This document shows, one piece after another, positions 1 through 12,580 of a stretch of 64,000 nucleotides of DNA. The number at the start of each line of letters is the position of its first letter. Position 1 is the first letter of the stretch. Where the stretch lies: the NCBI RefSeq assembly GCF_030272615.1, contig NC_081406.1:243033218-243097217 (forward strand). The letters are read 5' to 3'. The DNA comes from Cryptomeria japonica (lineage: Eukaryota > Streptophyta > Pinopsida > Cupressales > Cupressaceae). The notes beneath the pieces are model-generated. The model was not told where the DNA came from. It did no database searches and saw only the letters and a program-made list of their open reading frames with translations. A program made the position numbers and the translations under genes.

Positions 1-3000
1 AGTTTTGGGGGAAGATACACAGATCATAGGTCCCAGGGAGAGTCTAAGCTTATTGAGCAAAGCGAGGATTCTCAGAGCAGGCCCAACTATAGGGGTAGGG
101 GATCAGGAAACCCAAGAAGGGGTAGATCTAATGGACCTGGAAGAGGTTCATACTTCTCCACAATGAAGTGTTACAACTGTCAGAAATTAGGCCATCCAGC
201 ATATAGATGCCCAGAGAAGCCAAGTTCATCTCAAGGAGGTGATAAGAGAGTCCATTTTGTGCAAGAGGAAACCACACCAAATCAAAGGTGTCTACCATCA
301 GAAGAAGGGGAAAACCTCATGATCAGGAGGATCCTCATGAAAGAGCCATCTCGGAAAGATATGTCTCAAAGGAAAGCTCTTTTCAGGATCAAATGTAAGA
401 TCCAAGGAAAGGTGTGCAAAGTTATCATTGACTCAGGATCAACTGATAACATCATATCAGAAGAAGCTGCTACAAAACTTCATCTACCTAGAATACAGCA
501 CAATGAGCCCTACAAGGTCACATGGTTGGAAAAAGGGCAGCATGTATTGGTGAGTGAACAAACATGGGTAGAGTTTAACATAGGTGAGTACCAAGATAAG
601 ATTTTGTGTGATATACTACCTATGGATGCTTGTCATTTGCTTTTAGGAAGACCTTGGCAATTTGACAGGAAAACACAATATGATGGTGAAAAGAACTCAT
701 ACTCATTTCTCAAGAATGGTATCAACTATAAAATTCAGTCCCTTAATGAAGAAAGTGAGGGCAGAAAACCACAAGTTCCCAAAACTTTGTTAGTTGGTGA
801 AAAGGAGTTCATTCATACCTTAAAAGAAGGTGATGGCATAGGGTTTGCATTAGTAACTAAACCAGTTGATGAAAAGAAAGAAAAGAAGGTAGAAATCCCA
901 TATGAGGTGCAGAAACTTCTATATCAATTTAAGTCAATTGTTAATGATGGTCAACCAACCTCTCTACCTCCTCAGAGAGCCATTAGCCACCAGATAGACT
1001 TCATCCTAGGTGCATCCTTACCAAACAAAGCTGCTTACAAAATGACACCTGAACAAAATCAGGAAGTGGCAAGACAAATCCACGAGCTCCTAGACCAAGG
1101 ATTGATTAGAAAAAGTATTAGTCCATGTGCAGTACCCACAGCGTTAGCACCTAAGAAAGGTGGGGCTTGGAGACTTTGTACAGATTCAAGAGCAATAAAC
1201 AGGATCACAATCAGGTATAGATTCCCCATTCCTAGGATAGAAGATCTTATGGATTGTTTAGGGGGAGCAAAATATTTCAGTAAGATAGACCTAAAAAGTG
1301 GTTATCATCAAATCCGCATCAAAGAGGGGGATGAATGGAAAACAGCTTTCAAGACAAATGAGGGGTTGTATGAATGGCTAGTCATGCCATTTGGGTTAAC
1401 AAATGCACCCAGTACATTTATGAGATTGATGAATGAGGTGTTACATGACTTCATAGGCAGGTTTGTAGTTGTGTATCTTGATGACATCTTAATTTTCAGT
1501 CAAACCAAGGAAGAACACCTCCAACATTTGCAGATTGTCTTACAAAGATTGAATGATGAACGACTTACTATCAATCTAGAGAAATGTGATTTCCTTAAGC
1601 AAGAGCTGGTCTATTTGGGTTTTGTTGTTTCAGGGGGTGATTTGAAGATGGATCCAAGTAAGGTAGAAGCCATAGTTAATTGGCCAACCCCTAAGAATGC
1701 TAGTGATGTCAGGAGTTTTCATGGACTTGCTCAATTTTATAGGAAATTTATCATAGGTTTCAGTGAAATATGTGCACCTATGTTGGAAACCATTAAGGGT
1801 GGTGTGAAAGTGAAATTTCAGTGGACAGAAGCAGCCAACAAGGGATTTGAATTGTAGAAAGTCAGAGTTGCTACCCAACCAGTGTTGATTCTACCTAGTT
1901 TTGACAAATTGTTTACCTTAGAGTGTGATGCAAGTAATATTGCTATTGGTGCTGTTTTGAGTCAGGATAATAGACCCGTTGCATTTTTCAGTTAAAAGCT
2001 TAATGATGCTAAGAGGAAATATTCTTCATATGATCTTGAAATGTATGCTTTGGTTCAGGCACTTAGGAAATGGAGGCGTTCTCTTCTTCCGAAAGAATTT
2101 GTGGTTTACACTGACAACCAGGCACTTAGTTTTCTCAATTCACAAGATAAGCTTAGTCACAGACATGTTAAATGGGTAGAGTCTTTGCAAGCATATACCT
2201 TTACTTTGAAGCATAAGAAAGGACAGTGCAATAAAGTAGCTGATGCATTGAGTAGGAGGTTACTGACTGTTCAAGAAATTCAGATTAGAAGTATTGGTAT
2301 AGAATGTTTTAAGGATTTATATCCACATGATTCTGATTTTGCTGATATTTACAAGGTTTGTCAAGATTTTCAGAATACCTTTCATAGTGAATATGCTGAC
2401 TATACTTTGCAGAATGGATTGTTATTTAGGGGTGGACAGCTGTGTGTACCAAAAGGTTCAATGAGGGAGAATTTGATATAGGAAAAGCACAATGGTTGCT
2501 TGAGTGGTCACTTTGGTCTTAATAAGACTTTGGAATTGGTTCAGAGGCACTATTTTTGGCCTAAGATGCAGGCAGATGTCAGGAAATATGTTGAGCAATG
2601 CATTGTATGTCAGAAAGCCAAGGGTACTAGCACTAATGCTGGCTTGTATCAGCCTCTTCCCATACCTTCTAGGCCTTGGGATTGCATAAGTATGGATTTT
2701 GTGGTAGGTTTGCCCAGAACTAAAGCAGGGTGTGATAGTATTTTTGTGGTTGTTGATAGATTTAGTAAAATGGCACATTTCATACCTTGCAAAACCACTA
2801 ATGATGCTAGTCACATTGCTTTTCTTTTCTTTAAGGAAGTTGTAAGAATTCATGGTTTGCCATCCAGTATTGTATCTGATAGAGATGCTAAGTTTTTGGG
2901 TCATTTTTGGAAAATTTTATGGAAGAAATTGGGTACTAACTTGTCTTTTGGCTCAACTTACCATCCACAGATAGATGGCCAAATAGAAGTGGTGAACAGA

Positions 3001-3740
3001 ACATTGGGTAACCTACTCAGATGTCTTACCAAAGAATATGGGCAAAGTTGGGATCAACTCATCCATCAGGCAGAGTTTGCATACAATGACAGTGTAAACA
3101 GATCCACTGGTAAGAGCCCATTTCAGATTGTTTATGGAATGCATCCTAGAGGTGTTTTTGAGTTAAATGATGTAACTAATTTGCAGCAAGTGAGTGGTAC
3201 AACAGAAGATATGGCACAGTCTATGAAAGAAATTCATGAGCAGGTATAGAAGTCTTTACAGGAAACTACTCAAAAAGTTAAGGAGAGAGTTGATGCTTCA
3301 AAAAGAGATGTTCAATTTTCAGTGGGTGATTATGTGATGGTCCATCTCAACAAGTCACGGTTACAGAAAGGAGTGCCTACTAAGTTGCAAATGAGAAGAG
3401 TAGGACCATGCAAAATCTTGGCTAAATATGGCCATAATGCTTACAAAGTTGATTTGCCTAATGAAGTTTCTATGTCTCCTATTTTCAATGTTGCAGATTT
3501 GGTGCCATTCAAAGGGGAGCTACCATCAGATTCACAAAGAGTTTCAGATCTTTCTCTCCCCTCTTATTCTACTCCCATTCCTTAGCAGGTACTAGATTCA
3601 AGAATCATCAAAAAGACAAGACACCATACCTACTTGGAGCATCTCATCAAGTGGAAGGATAAACCAGTTTCTGAAGCCACTTGGGTACCTGAAAGTGACT
3701 TTCTCAAAACTATAATTCCTCTTTCTTTACTTCCCAAAGG
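1..3740 (+). pseudogene. Gypsy gag-pol remains with chromodomain
   Basis: Family motifs visible: zinc knuckle CYNCQKLGHPAYRC; aspartic protease core IIDSGSTDNIIS; RT motifs around VPTALAPKKGG, FSKIDLKSGYHQI and VVYLDDILIFS; RNase H start LECDAS and YTDNQAL; integrase zinc-binding region ending CIVCQKAKG; integrase core with SMDFVVGLPR, VVDRFSKMAHF and SDRDAKF; chromodomain YLEHLIKWKDKP...ATWVPESDF. The enzymes normally copy element RNA into DNA and insert it, with the chromodomain steering the integrase to chromatin. The reading frame is broken in several places, so this is treated as a fossil. Confidence 0.85.
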
Positions 3741-3772
3741 AGTCACATGACTTCTTTGTCCTTAGGGGAGTA

Positions 3773-5935
3773 TGGTGCAGGAGCACCTGAGCACCTGAAT
3801 GCTCAAATCCTAGCAGGTATAACATTTTATTGCAAATTAAGCATGTGTGTTTATTTTATGCTTCTAGTAGGTTTAATAGGTTTGTTTTGTGGTGTAATAA
3901 GGCTTGGAACTCATTTGTGTTTAAGAGTTTCCAAGAGTTTTTGTTTTTTTCTCAGTGGGCCAAAAACTGTCAATTTTGGGTCCAAATGAGAATTTTTGAA
4001 TTTTTGATGTTGTAAAGCCTTGAAAGGCATTGGAGCATGTTTATTTAGTGTTTGTAATGATTTTGAGTTATTGGTTTGAGTGCCAAGTCACCGGGAGTCA
4101 AAATGCAACTTTTTGAGCAACAAAAGTTGTCAAAAAGCTGTCAAAAAAATGCAAAAAGTGACTTTTGGTGGTTTTGGTTAGTTCCAGCCTGTACCTGTCC
4201 ATACAAGGGCTTCAATAAGTTGGCACATGTTTAAAAACCATGTTCCCATGATTGTATGCATGGTTCATGTTGGAAAAATAAGAGAAATACTTGTTTGTGC
4301 TTGTATTTTGTGAGTTTTAACTGGTTTCCTACACTTTTGAGAGTATAGTCCATACCATGGCTCCATGAGTCCGTACTTCTCCTGTTTTTGATTGATTTGA
4401 TCTCCTTTGATGTTTTAGTAGTGATTGGAACAAGTTTTATTTGAAGTGTTCTTGTGAAAGGCATTGTTTTGTGGTTCCAATGGAAGATCATTCATGGTCC
4501 AACTAATTGCTTCAAAGTCTATTCATCCATGGCTTTGAGGAAAGTTGTTGGACCCTCTGTACATACTGTATTATACATTTATTTTCCTTTTCTAACAATG
4601 CACGGGTGTTTGTAAACCCATGGCAAGTATGTGGAGTGAGCAACTTGGCTTGGGTATCCTTAAATTGGTCTGAATAGTACTTTGTTGTTCATAGCACTAT
4701 ACTTTGAAATGTTGAAGAAGAATTAAGTTGGCAAGAGTCAAAATTGCATTTTACCATCCTTGTCTCTCTCATGACTTGGTTGGATGCAAGAAGAAAAGGT
4801 GTAAACAGGCTGTAAGACAGTGTGTCACTATTTTCATTGTTAAAACCTCATTGCCAACCTTCCTAGACGACAATATGGAATGATGGATTCTTTTTTTCAT
4901 GCATCATGGAATGTATTTGTAAATGTCTTCAATGTTAAGAAGGCAAGATACACACTTTGGTTGTAAAGGACCTAAATAAGGATCCTAGAAAGGTGTATTT
5001 TCTGCCATAGTCTCATAATGTTGTCATGCCTTGTGGCATCTTTTAAGTGTCCAAATTTACAAGATCTTTGAAGAGGATAAATGCATTATTCTATCATGCC
5101 TTTAACACCTTCTTGCAGGCCAGGGACAAAGTGAAGAAGCAGGTCAAAACAGAGAAAGAAAGTTGTCACAGTTTTAAGACTGTAAAAATGTAGTGATGGC
5201 GGGTGTATGAGTAACAGTCATAAGGAATTCTTTTCCTATTTGTTTTGCAGGGTATTAAAACATCTCTAAAGTCATTTTTTCATCTGCATTTGATAAACTT
5301 TCATTGTATTTGCTTCACCAATGTTCAAAATGTATGCAAACCTTAAAATTATTGTTGTCCCAGTCATCTAGACTGTTAATTCTGTGTAAAGGTAGCAGCA
5401 TGGTACTTGTTTGACATAATGTCAGTATGCTAAGATAGGTTTTGAATCCTTGGAAGTGTTTGATATATGTTAAAGCAAGGTTTGGAACATTTAAAATTGG
5501 TCTAGCATCATGGAGGAGACCTTTAAATTGCAAACCCTCTCTAAAACCCTTAAAAACCCTTGAAAAGTGCATATTTTGTGGGACAATCCTCAAACAATCC
5601 GTACAGTACTTGCCATAGCAAAAATCCTTGAGCTCTCATCATCAAATGACCACATCTCCAAGGGTTTGTCATGAAGTTTAGTAGGTTGAGCAGGGTGAAC
5701 AAATTTCATCAAAAACTAGGGCTAATTCTAGTAGCCTTTTTGGAGCAATTTTGACAATTTCATGAAATCGGTAAGGAAGGAGAAGCAAATGATTGTTTCA
5801 AACCATCAAAACTGGTGAGTTGAGACCTGAGACAGCCTACTACATGCTCCATAGCATTGCACTAAGTCATTTGTTCAAAATGACCCTTTGAACCTAGAAG
5901 TTGCCTTGAGTATTTCAACGCTCCTTGTATCCAAC
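3773..5935 (+). repeat. 3' LTR of the gypsy chromovirus (outer end uncertain)
   Basis: A purine-rich tract (TTAGGGGAG) just after the chromodomain marks the 3' LTR start, which reads TGGTGCAGGAGCACC. No coding region is seen from 3,780 to about 6,050. A TATA-like GGTATTAAAAC near 5,251 suggests that U3 is about 1.5 kb long. The end was placed near 5,935 only because LINE-like sequence follows; no second LTR copy is in the window to confirm it. Confidence 0.5.
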
Positions 5936-6058
5936 TTAGAAATTTCCATTCTTGAAAAGTGAAGGACGGTCATCATACCTTGCAGACCTATCCAGATGCT
6001 CAATCAACACTTTAATATGATTGAATTCCTTAAAGGTGCAAACAAGATTTGGTAAACC

Positions 6059-6530
6059 ATGGTTCTCCAACAGTTGCCCATTCCTGGAAGAGAGGAGATT
6101 CAGCCAGTTGGACAACCAAACTTGTTCATTTTTGGTGACACTCAAGAGGACCTCATTTCAGACTTGAATGCCTTAGCATGGAAGGTAAGGAGGAGTGATT
6201 TCCAATACAATAGGGTGCAAGCAGTGTTGAATAGGGAGGAGGAGATAGGAGAAAGGTTTAGAAGAATCCCATTTGTGCCTAGGGATTGATTTGGGAAGAA
6301 CATTGAGAACAAAAGCCCACCAACCTCAAAGAAGACCAACTTCTATTCTACCTCCTCCTCAGCCCTTTTGTGTAGGAAGTGGATGGTAATGAGATTCTAG
6401 AATAACGTAGGGTGGTCCTTGGGGAATCCTACCCTAGTTTTCGACCAGCTTCTAATTTCTTGGAGAATAGTTTCTCCTCACACGAGGATGAGGATAAAAT
6501 GCAAGATTTTGAATCATAAATTGTCTGTCA
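6059..6530 (+). other. Short open stretch upstream of LINE ORF2; possible ORF1 remnant
   Basis: An open frame at 6,059-6,289 encodes 76 residues rich in charged residues (near its end REEEIGERFRRIPF). It lies between the gypsy LTR and the endonuclease start of the LINE, where ORF1 of an L1 element would be expected, but no RNA-binding or CCHC motif is visible. It may equally be gypsy LTR or unrelated sequence. Confidence 0.2.
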
Positions 6531-7342
6531 TGAAATGTCTGAAATCTAATTGACCTCACTAGGAAGTATTCCATGAGAGATACTCGGCATAAATTCCTTG
6601 GTAGTAATATTTGTTGTCTTTAGGAGATTAAAATTGCAGCTTTCATGTTGGTTGTTGCATGTCGTGTGATTTGGCAAAATGGCCTAGCTTTTGCTTCAGA
6701 TCATGAAGTTTGTCGAGGAGGTGTTGTCACCCTCATCTCACCATGTTGGCATTCCTCTATTATGGACCATGGGTCAGATCCCACTTAGTGGATCATATGG
6801 ATCCTCATTCTTTTGGGATCATTAATGTTTATGCTCCCAATGATGTTATTGAAAGATCTCATCTTTGGTGGTGGATATCTAATTCTCTACCTCTTGCCAC
6901 TTGGGTTTTATGCGGATATTTTAATATGGTGGAGGTGGCCTCCTATAAGGAATGGTTATTACATTTATGTTGGACAGTGTGCAAAAGAGAGGCATAGTTT
7001 TATATGTGCAATAAATTGGGTATTTTTTACCCCAAAACCAACCGTTGTCACCCTCAAGGTGTCGGGCACAGTTAGAGTAACTATAGGGCTGGTTCTAATA
7101 GAGTTTTTAAATAGCTTGATCATGCCATGATTTCGGCTCAATCCTTCTTTTATTTTGGGAAAAATCAAGATCTTCATGTTTTACCTCTACCTGAGGTTGC
7201 TTTGTCAGACCACTGTCCCACTAAGTTCAACATTGAATGGCAAGTGGGTCGAGTACGACCATCAAAAATGTATTTTTTTATTAATACTTCCTCGTTGAAT
7301 CACTCAGCCATAGTGGCCCACATTCAAAGGGTATGGAATCTT
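6531..7342 (+). pseudogene. LINE ORF2 endonuclease (APE-type) block
   Basis: The start reads MKCLKSN, like the usual MKCLSWN-type start of plant L1 ORF2. An EIK motif follows near 6,628 (the catalytic glutamate region, QEIK in the family). LATWVLCGYFNMVE near 6,895 matches the GDFN motif, with Y in place of D. LPEVALSDHCPTKFN near 7,190-7,230 carries the SDH catalytic histidine motif. The nuclease normally nicks the target for target-primed reverse transcription. Stops, frame changes and the changed GDFN residue show that it is inactive. It stops abruptly at 7,342, where a Copia LTR begins. Confidence 0.75.
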
Positions 7343-7693
7343 TGTTAGGTTTTAAGAAGATCCAGAGCAAATACAAATTGAAAATTATATGCAAATTCAA
7401 ATATAGAAAGATGAAGAAAAATACACAACAAAAATAACATGAAGATTTAACATGGATCACCCAAGATGGGCTACATCCACAGAACACAGTCATCCAATAT
7501 TTTCTTATTATCAAGTAAAAATAGTACAACACCATTCCAATACCATTTACATTCCAATCCCTTATAACAAGCAATTTTTAGGGCAACATACAAAGTTGGC
7601 CTTTTTTAGCGTTTTTTTTTCAATGTCAATTTTTCAACAAAAAAAACATTACGAGTGTACAATACTTGCATGATCAATTGCCACATACCAACA
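7343..7693 (-). repeat. Solo Copia LTR inserted in the LINE
   Basis: Read on the minus strand, this 351-bp segment matches the 5' LTR of the Copia element at 31,231-31,586 along its whole length. Shared stretches include GTACACTC, TGTTATAAG, GATAATAAGAAA, CATGTTAAATCT/CACGTTAAATCT and a terminal CCTAACA-like end. It starts TGTTGG and ends AACA. The flanking 5-mers ATCTT (7,338-7,342) and ATATT (7,694-7,698) agree at four of five positions, as expected of an old target duplication. No internal region remains, so this is a solo LTR left by recombination. Confidence 0.8.
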
Positions 7694-9160
7694 ATATTGA
7701 GATCTGGCCCACTCGGTCTTGTAGTTGGCTTACATGGTGGAATGATGTCATCCAATGCACGGTCTATTTCCTCTGCATTTATAACAAGTAGTTGACCATG
7801 CACCATCGGTAGTCCTAGTAAACCACCACCATGGATTTGCGTAATGCCATCAAGGCTCTGGCTCTCAACCCCTTTTGCTTTGAGTTGCAAGTTTAGGTTG
7901 CCCAACTTTGTCAAAAGAAGTAAATTGCATATAACTATATTGCATGTGAAGCTCAAATTAAAGCCAGATTGCACTAGCTCAAAGTGGTGGATCATGTGTC
8001 TAAAGGGTTTTTTTAGCTCTCATGGTACATCACTCCTCACCCAGTATCAAACACATTAAGGTTACATGGTGCTCTTTGATATACTGAATATTCTTCAATA
8101 TTTTGTCAAACATTATGAGAAGGTGTTCACAATGCAATAAAATTCCCTTGAAAGAGCCCAAGTTTTACAAGAATCTCTATTTCTCGTGCCTTCACGAATT
8201 TCTGATTCTCAAAAGGTGTTTTGTGATCAATTGTTTACCCATGAGGATCTTAGGGAGGTCATGTTTTCCATGGAAGATGATAAAGTTATAGGTTGTGATG
8301 TCTTCCCTTGTGAATTCCATAAGGCTTTATGGCCATGTGTTGGCCCTGATCTTCATCAGGTTTACTTGGAAGCTTTTCATTCAGGTTCCCTTGGTCAGCT
8401 TATCAATAAGGGAAACATAAAATTCATACCTAAGGCTAGAGATCTAGAGGATATTTGCAATTGGCATTACCATTACTTTGATCAATGTCTCTTACAAAAT
8501 CATTGCTAATGCCTTAGCTCTCAAAATTCTCCACCCCCTCCCGTAAATAGTTCATCCTGAGCAAACTGGTTTTATTAAATCTAGGTTTATCTTAGATAAT
8601 ATATTATTGTCTAGGAAGGCATGGAATGGGCTTGTCACTCTAAGTAAAATGCCATTTTTGTTAAAATTGATTTTGTTAAGGCTTATGATTGCATCAAATG
8701 GCCCTTTATCCTTCTGATGCTCAAAGCCCTAAGGTTTGCTCTCTGTTTCATTCAATCTTGTGCAAATAGTTTTTGGTGACGCTTCTACCTTCATCACCAT
8801 TAATGGGCAAAAATCCTTGGCTTTTGGCCTTTTTAGGTCCATTCACCAAGGTTGCCCTTTGGCCCCCTCCGTGTATGTTTTATTTTTTAAGGTTTTTGTC
8901 TACCTTCTTGCTTCTACCATTTTCGTCGAGTGTGTCAAGGGAATTTCCCTACTTAAGCCATCTTCTCAGCTTGTCAATGGCCATTTTATTGATGATTCTT
9001 TTCTCACCTTGATCAAAGATAAACACAATGTTCAGGAAGCCCTTCAATGCCTCGATACCTTTTGTCTAGCTTCGAGTTTTGCAATTCAATGGCACAAGAC
9101 CTAGTGTTATATACAATCCTTTATCCCATCTCCTTGTTGTTCTCATTTTTGAATTTTCAA
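7694..9160 (+). pseudogene. LINE ORF2 linker and reverse transcriptase block
   Basis: From 7,694 to about 8,100 homology is weak (the endonuclease-RT linker). From 8,186 the protein reads like L1 RT: DKVIGCDVFPCEFHKALWP, GPDLHQVYLEAFHSGSLG, INKGNIKFIPKARDLEDICN, then QTGFIKSRFILDNI, KIDFVKAYDCIKW, SIHQGCPLAPSVYVLFF near 8,835, and the catalytic box as FIDDSF near 8,984 (FADD in the family). At least two frame changes and some stops separate these motifs. The block ends about 9,160, where a long LTR interrupts it. Confidence 0.8.
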
Positions 9161-9539
9161 AAATGTGACAACCCCTACAAATTTTAGCTCAAAATATGTC
9201 ATTTTTGTCTCTAAGGCACATTTTATGAGGTGAAAAACTCATATTTGATAGGGTCAAATCATCAAGGGGTGTCTTTTCCATTGTTGTCCAAGTTTTGGTG
9301 AGTTTTGGCCTTCATTTTCCTAGCTTTTTCTTCAATTTTGGGTTTTAGAACAATCATTGCAAGTAGAAGATTTTGGCTTGAAATTTGAGATTTTAAGGTT
9401 CTATGGCATGCTTCCCAAGGTGGAAAGTCCGCATTTCTTTATGGTAAATCAATCACGAGTTTATCTTCTATTTCTGTGAAATTTTTGGTTTGTTTTTTCC
9501 TTCATTTTGGTCACTTTCTGTGCAATTTCGGGTTTCAAA

Positions 9540-10860
9540 GCAGTCACTGCAAGTGGGGGTCTTTTAGATGCCATTACAAGTTAAGTCACTGTAGATAGGA
9601 ACTTTTTGAGGTGATTTCAAGTAAATGAAATTACAAGTAAGAAAAGTAACTTGTAATGTGTCCCTAGAAACCCGAAATTGACTTTAAGTCATATTTGAAC
9701 TTGTTAAGTTATTTCAAAACGCCCATTACAAGTTGATTTGAAAAAGCAACTTGTAATGAACCAAAAATAACCCAATAAGTAAAAAGGTCTTGTTTTGATT
9801 CCTAAAGCTCTAGTCAGGTCTTGAGCACCTATTTGCAAGTGGGGGTATTTTTGTTGTGATTGCAAGTTAGATTTTTACTTGCAGTCAGGTCTCCAAGACT
9901 TGATTGCAAGTGGATTTTGTGTTTTTAAAGATGACTCTATGTTACTTGCAATCTCATACTGGGAACCCGTTGCATTTTAACTTCATATTTTAATAATGGC
10001 TTTCCTTGTAATCAGGTGTCTTGGACCCGATTACAAGTATATGTTATGGCATCACAAGTATATGTTCATGTACTTGCAATCGGGGGTTTCAAACCCGACT
10101 ACAAGTAAATAAGAGGTTGCTTTACCCAACATCGTTTCCCATTTGCATATTGTCTCTCCCATTGAAGCTCATCAGAAATAGTCTCTTGTACTCCATGTGC
10201 ATTGCAAATGAAAGTGATGTGTTGTCTTCAAAAACATATTTATTAAGTGTTATTACAAGTCATTTAGATTGCAAATACATGTGTCTTTCACTTGCAGTCA
10301 GGTCTAGGAGACCCAACTAGAAGTGTGTTTGACATATTCACTTCAAGTTACCCTCAAAGAAAAATTGGGTCATGTTCTTACAACTACAAGTTCAAATATA
10401 AAGACTTACTTACAGTCAGGTCTTGGAGACCTATCTACAAGTAAAGCACATTGTTTTATCCCTCATGCTTTCTTGAAATTGGATCCCCAAGACCCAATTG
10501 CAAGTAACAAAGTTGGTTTATATCCTTTGGCTTGGCATATTCATACCACTTGCAGTCATTTCCCTCCATTTCAAGAAGCTTTTCACAAGATAATTTCACA
10601 TATTATCCATTTGAATAGGGTTTCAAGGAGAGGAGTGCAAGTTCGTGATTGCAAGTAGAATGTATCATGCATCATAAGATTGGTTGCAGATTTTCCCCTT
10701 TGAAGTTTCAAGTTCTTATTTCAAGGGCAGATTATGACGGCTTTCCCACAAGATTGCAAGCAATACACACTTCTAGTCGAGTCTTCAAGACCTGATTACA
10801 AGTGGAAATTTAAAAGCTTTTCTCCACATTGCACTTGCAGTCAGCCTCCCAAAACCCGAA
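9540..10860 (+). repeat. Array of spaced quasi-palindromes (CTTGCAGTCAGGTCT...AGACC..TTGCAAG)
   Basis: At least eight imperfect inverted repeats of about 35 bp share one consensus: an arm CTTGCAGTCAGGTCT and a matching arm AGACCTGATTGCAAG. Examples lie near 9,877, 10,005, 10,069, 10,288, 10,408, 10,480, 10,770 and 10,838. Spacing is irregular (about 60-290 bp). Sequence between them is unrelated, though short TTGCAAGT/TTACAAGT pieces recur throughout. Each could fold as a hairpin in RNA or single-stranded DNA. They lie in the U3-like part of the long LTR, upstream of the TATA box. Confidence 0.7.
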
Positions 10861-11725
10861 ATTGGTCCAAAATGCACTAAAAAACACTTGAAAATGAGTC
10901 TCTGGGATGCAATTACAAGTGCTAACTTGTATTTTCCTATTACACATATGAATTTGCATGTTCATCCTCCATAATTGCAAGTCAATGCTCTTATTTTTTC
11001 ACACATGCAATGCAGCATCCCAAGACCCAAAATTGAGCTTTGACCTCACTTTTACAACTCCTTTGTCTCATCTATGTCAGTGATGTTTGAACGCACGACC
11101 TACCAAACCAACAAATAAAGGCATGAGCCTTATTTTGTGAGCAGATTCCAAGAATGGAAGATGATACAAAGAAATAACAACAACATGATAGAGCCACACA
11201 GGAGATGGATAAGTGATATGAACGATTGACAACATAGAATGCTTTCAAGATAGAGATAGGCTTCTTACTTCATCCTTGAAAAGAAATTCCCTCCTAAAAA
11301 GCTAGTACTACCCCAAGCAAGAAGATACGATTGAATTTCATTGGCCAAGGACACAAAGATTGTTAAGAATGCAAATTCTTGTCCCGGTTCGAGTTGTCTT
11401 CACCAATCCCGAATACTTTAAGTGTCAACATCTTGTAGCAACATGAAGACCTTCTGGACAAAGGATGATTTAGTCAGAGTCATGTCTTGGACACATAGAA
11501 TAGTTTCAATTATGCATTTGTAATTTTGTTTTGACAAATTACATGTAAAAACATTTTTTTTAATTGCAAGTGTTTCTTTCCCTTGCATTTTTGTAAAATG
11601 TAATTACATGTAAAACAACTACAAGTTGAGTTAGATTAGGAATGTAGTTGAAATAAGTCATGGTGGTTGAGAGAATTTCTCAAGTTAGTTGGGATCCTCC
11701 CACCTTTTTCTCAAGGCTCCTCTCC

Positions 11726-11733
11726 TATAAATA
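11726..11733 (+). promoter_or_regulatory. TATA box of the long LTR
   Basis: TATAAATA lies in a CT-rich setting. It is followed by GAGGGGGTCTATTGTA and 80-150 bp later by GACTTTGAG repeats. The related reverse copy has its own TATA (41,201-41,212) followed by the matching GAGGGTGCTCTTTGTA, so this promoter-proximal block is conserved between the two copies. Confidence 0.55.
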
Positions 11734-12580
11734 CTTGAGGGGGTCTATTGTATTGGATATCTTTTGGCAGTGCAACAAGACTTTATCAGTTTGCATGTAC
11801 ACCCTAAGACTTTGAGCTTAGTTGTAAATCCGATTGCAATGAATTAAAAGAGGAAAATTGCTTTCAAACTTTGTGTTGAAATAAGATGTTATTGATGATA
11901 TTTTCTAGAAATTGATTGAGTTTTGATGTGTATACAAGAGGGATTCAAGCTCAATCTTGTAGCCTTTGAGTTTCTCATTGTGTTTAAAGTTTTAGATTGG
12001 TTTTAGGATTTGATACTACAGACTTTGAGTTGGTTGTTAGTTTGAAACTATCGTAGTACGCTCAAGAAAAGGGGGTAACTTGCAGACTTTGTGTTGCTTT
12101 TATTTTCTATGTTTGTGCATAAGAGGTGCATCATGTAGTTAGACTTTGAGCTCCTACATATTGTGCTTGGTTACCATAAGATCATCTAAAAAGGTTGATA
12201 GGAGAGTAGATAGTTGAAGACTTTGAGTTTTCTTTTTGTTTTCTCGTCCCGGAGAAGCAACGAAGGACTTTGTGCCTTTATGGAAACTTTGCTTCTTTAT
12301 TTAGTTTACTTCATTAATCATTTGTGCTTTCAGCTATGATTCTTTTATGAAAGAAAAGAAAATAATAAGTGTCTTTTCTGAAGAAAAAAAAGAGAGAGAA
12401 AAAGACAGATTTTCACCTAGATTTAGAATAGATTTAGAGTTAGAGTTTATTTTTGAATTGTTAAATTAGAAAGCAAAGGGGGAGACTTCCCTAAATTAGG
12501 AGAGTTTTGTACTCACACACTATGGCTAAAACCACAATTTTGTACATCCCCCAAGTGTATGAAATTTTCAACCAACGCTC

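Larger units (their letters stand above)
1..5935 (+). mobile_element. Ty3/gypsy chromovirus, 5'-cut by the window edge
   Basis: This is the 3' two thirds of a Ty3/gypsy LTR retrotransposon. Parts in order: end of gag with a CCHC zinc knuckle (about 160-215), protease (about 400-660), reverse transcriptase (about 1,020-1,620), RNase H (about 1,880-2,260), integrase (about 2,480-3,250), chromodomain (about 3,600-3,735), polypurine tract (3,763-3,770), then the 3' LTR. PR-RT-RH-INT order plus a C-terminal chromodomain defines a chromovirus. The 5' LTR and most of gag lie outside the window. The copy is broken (about five breaks in pol) but reads well, so it is one of the younger elements here. 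The outer end of the 3' LTR is not fixed; the end given is a best guess. Confidence 0.85.
9164..12580 (+). mobile_element. Long hairpin-rich solo LTR (about 3.4 kb) inside the LINE
   Basis: The insertion starts TGTGACAACCCCTAC at 9,164 and ends at about 12,580, where LINE protein similarity resumes. It has no gag or pol. It holds a block of repeated quasi-palindromes (about 9,540-10,860), a TATAAATA box at 11,726, and after it a run of short GACTTTGAG/GACTTTGTG repeats. The part from about 11,700 to 12,580 matches, in reverse, 41,250-40,540. Shared stretches include ATTGCTTTCAAACTTTG/TTTGCTTTCAAACTTTG, GAAGACTTTGAG and TTCCCT..AAAT..AGGAGAG. A lone LTR of an undescribed long-LTR family is the simplest reading. 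No clear target duplication was found, so both ends are good to about 20 bp. Confidence 0.6.

Noticed and set aside
10021-10658. Two plus-strand open frames (99 and 111 codons)
   Set aside because: They lie inside the hairpin array of the long LTR; their openness follows the repeated palindromic words and they show no domain or codon character.
9540-10860. CRISPR-like array
   Set aside because: The repeats are imperfect, irregularly spaced and in a plant nuclear context inside an LTR; no cas genes.
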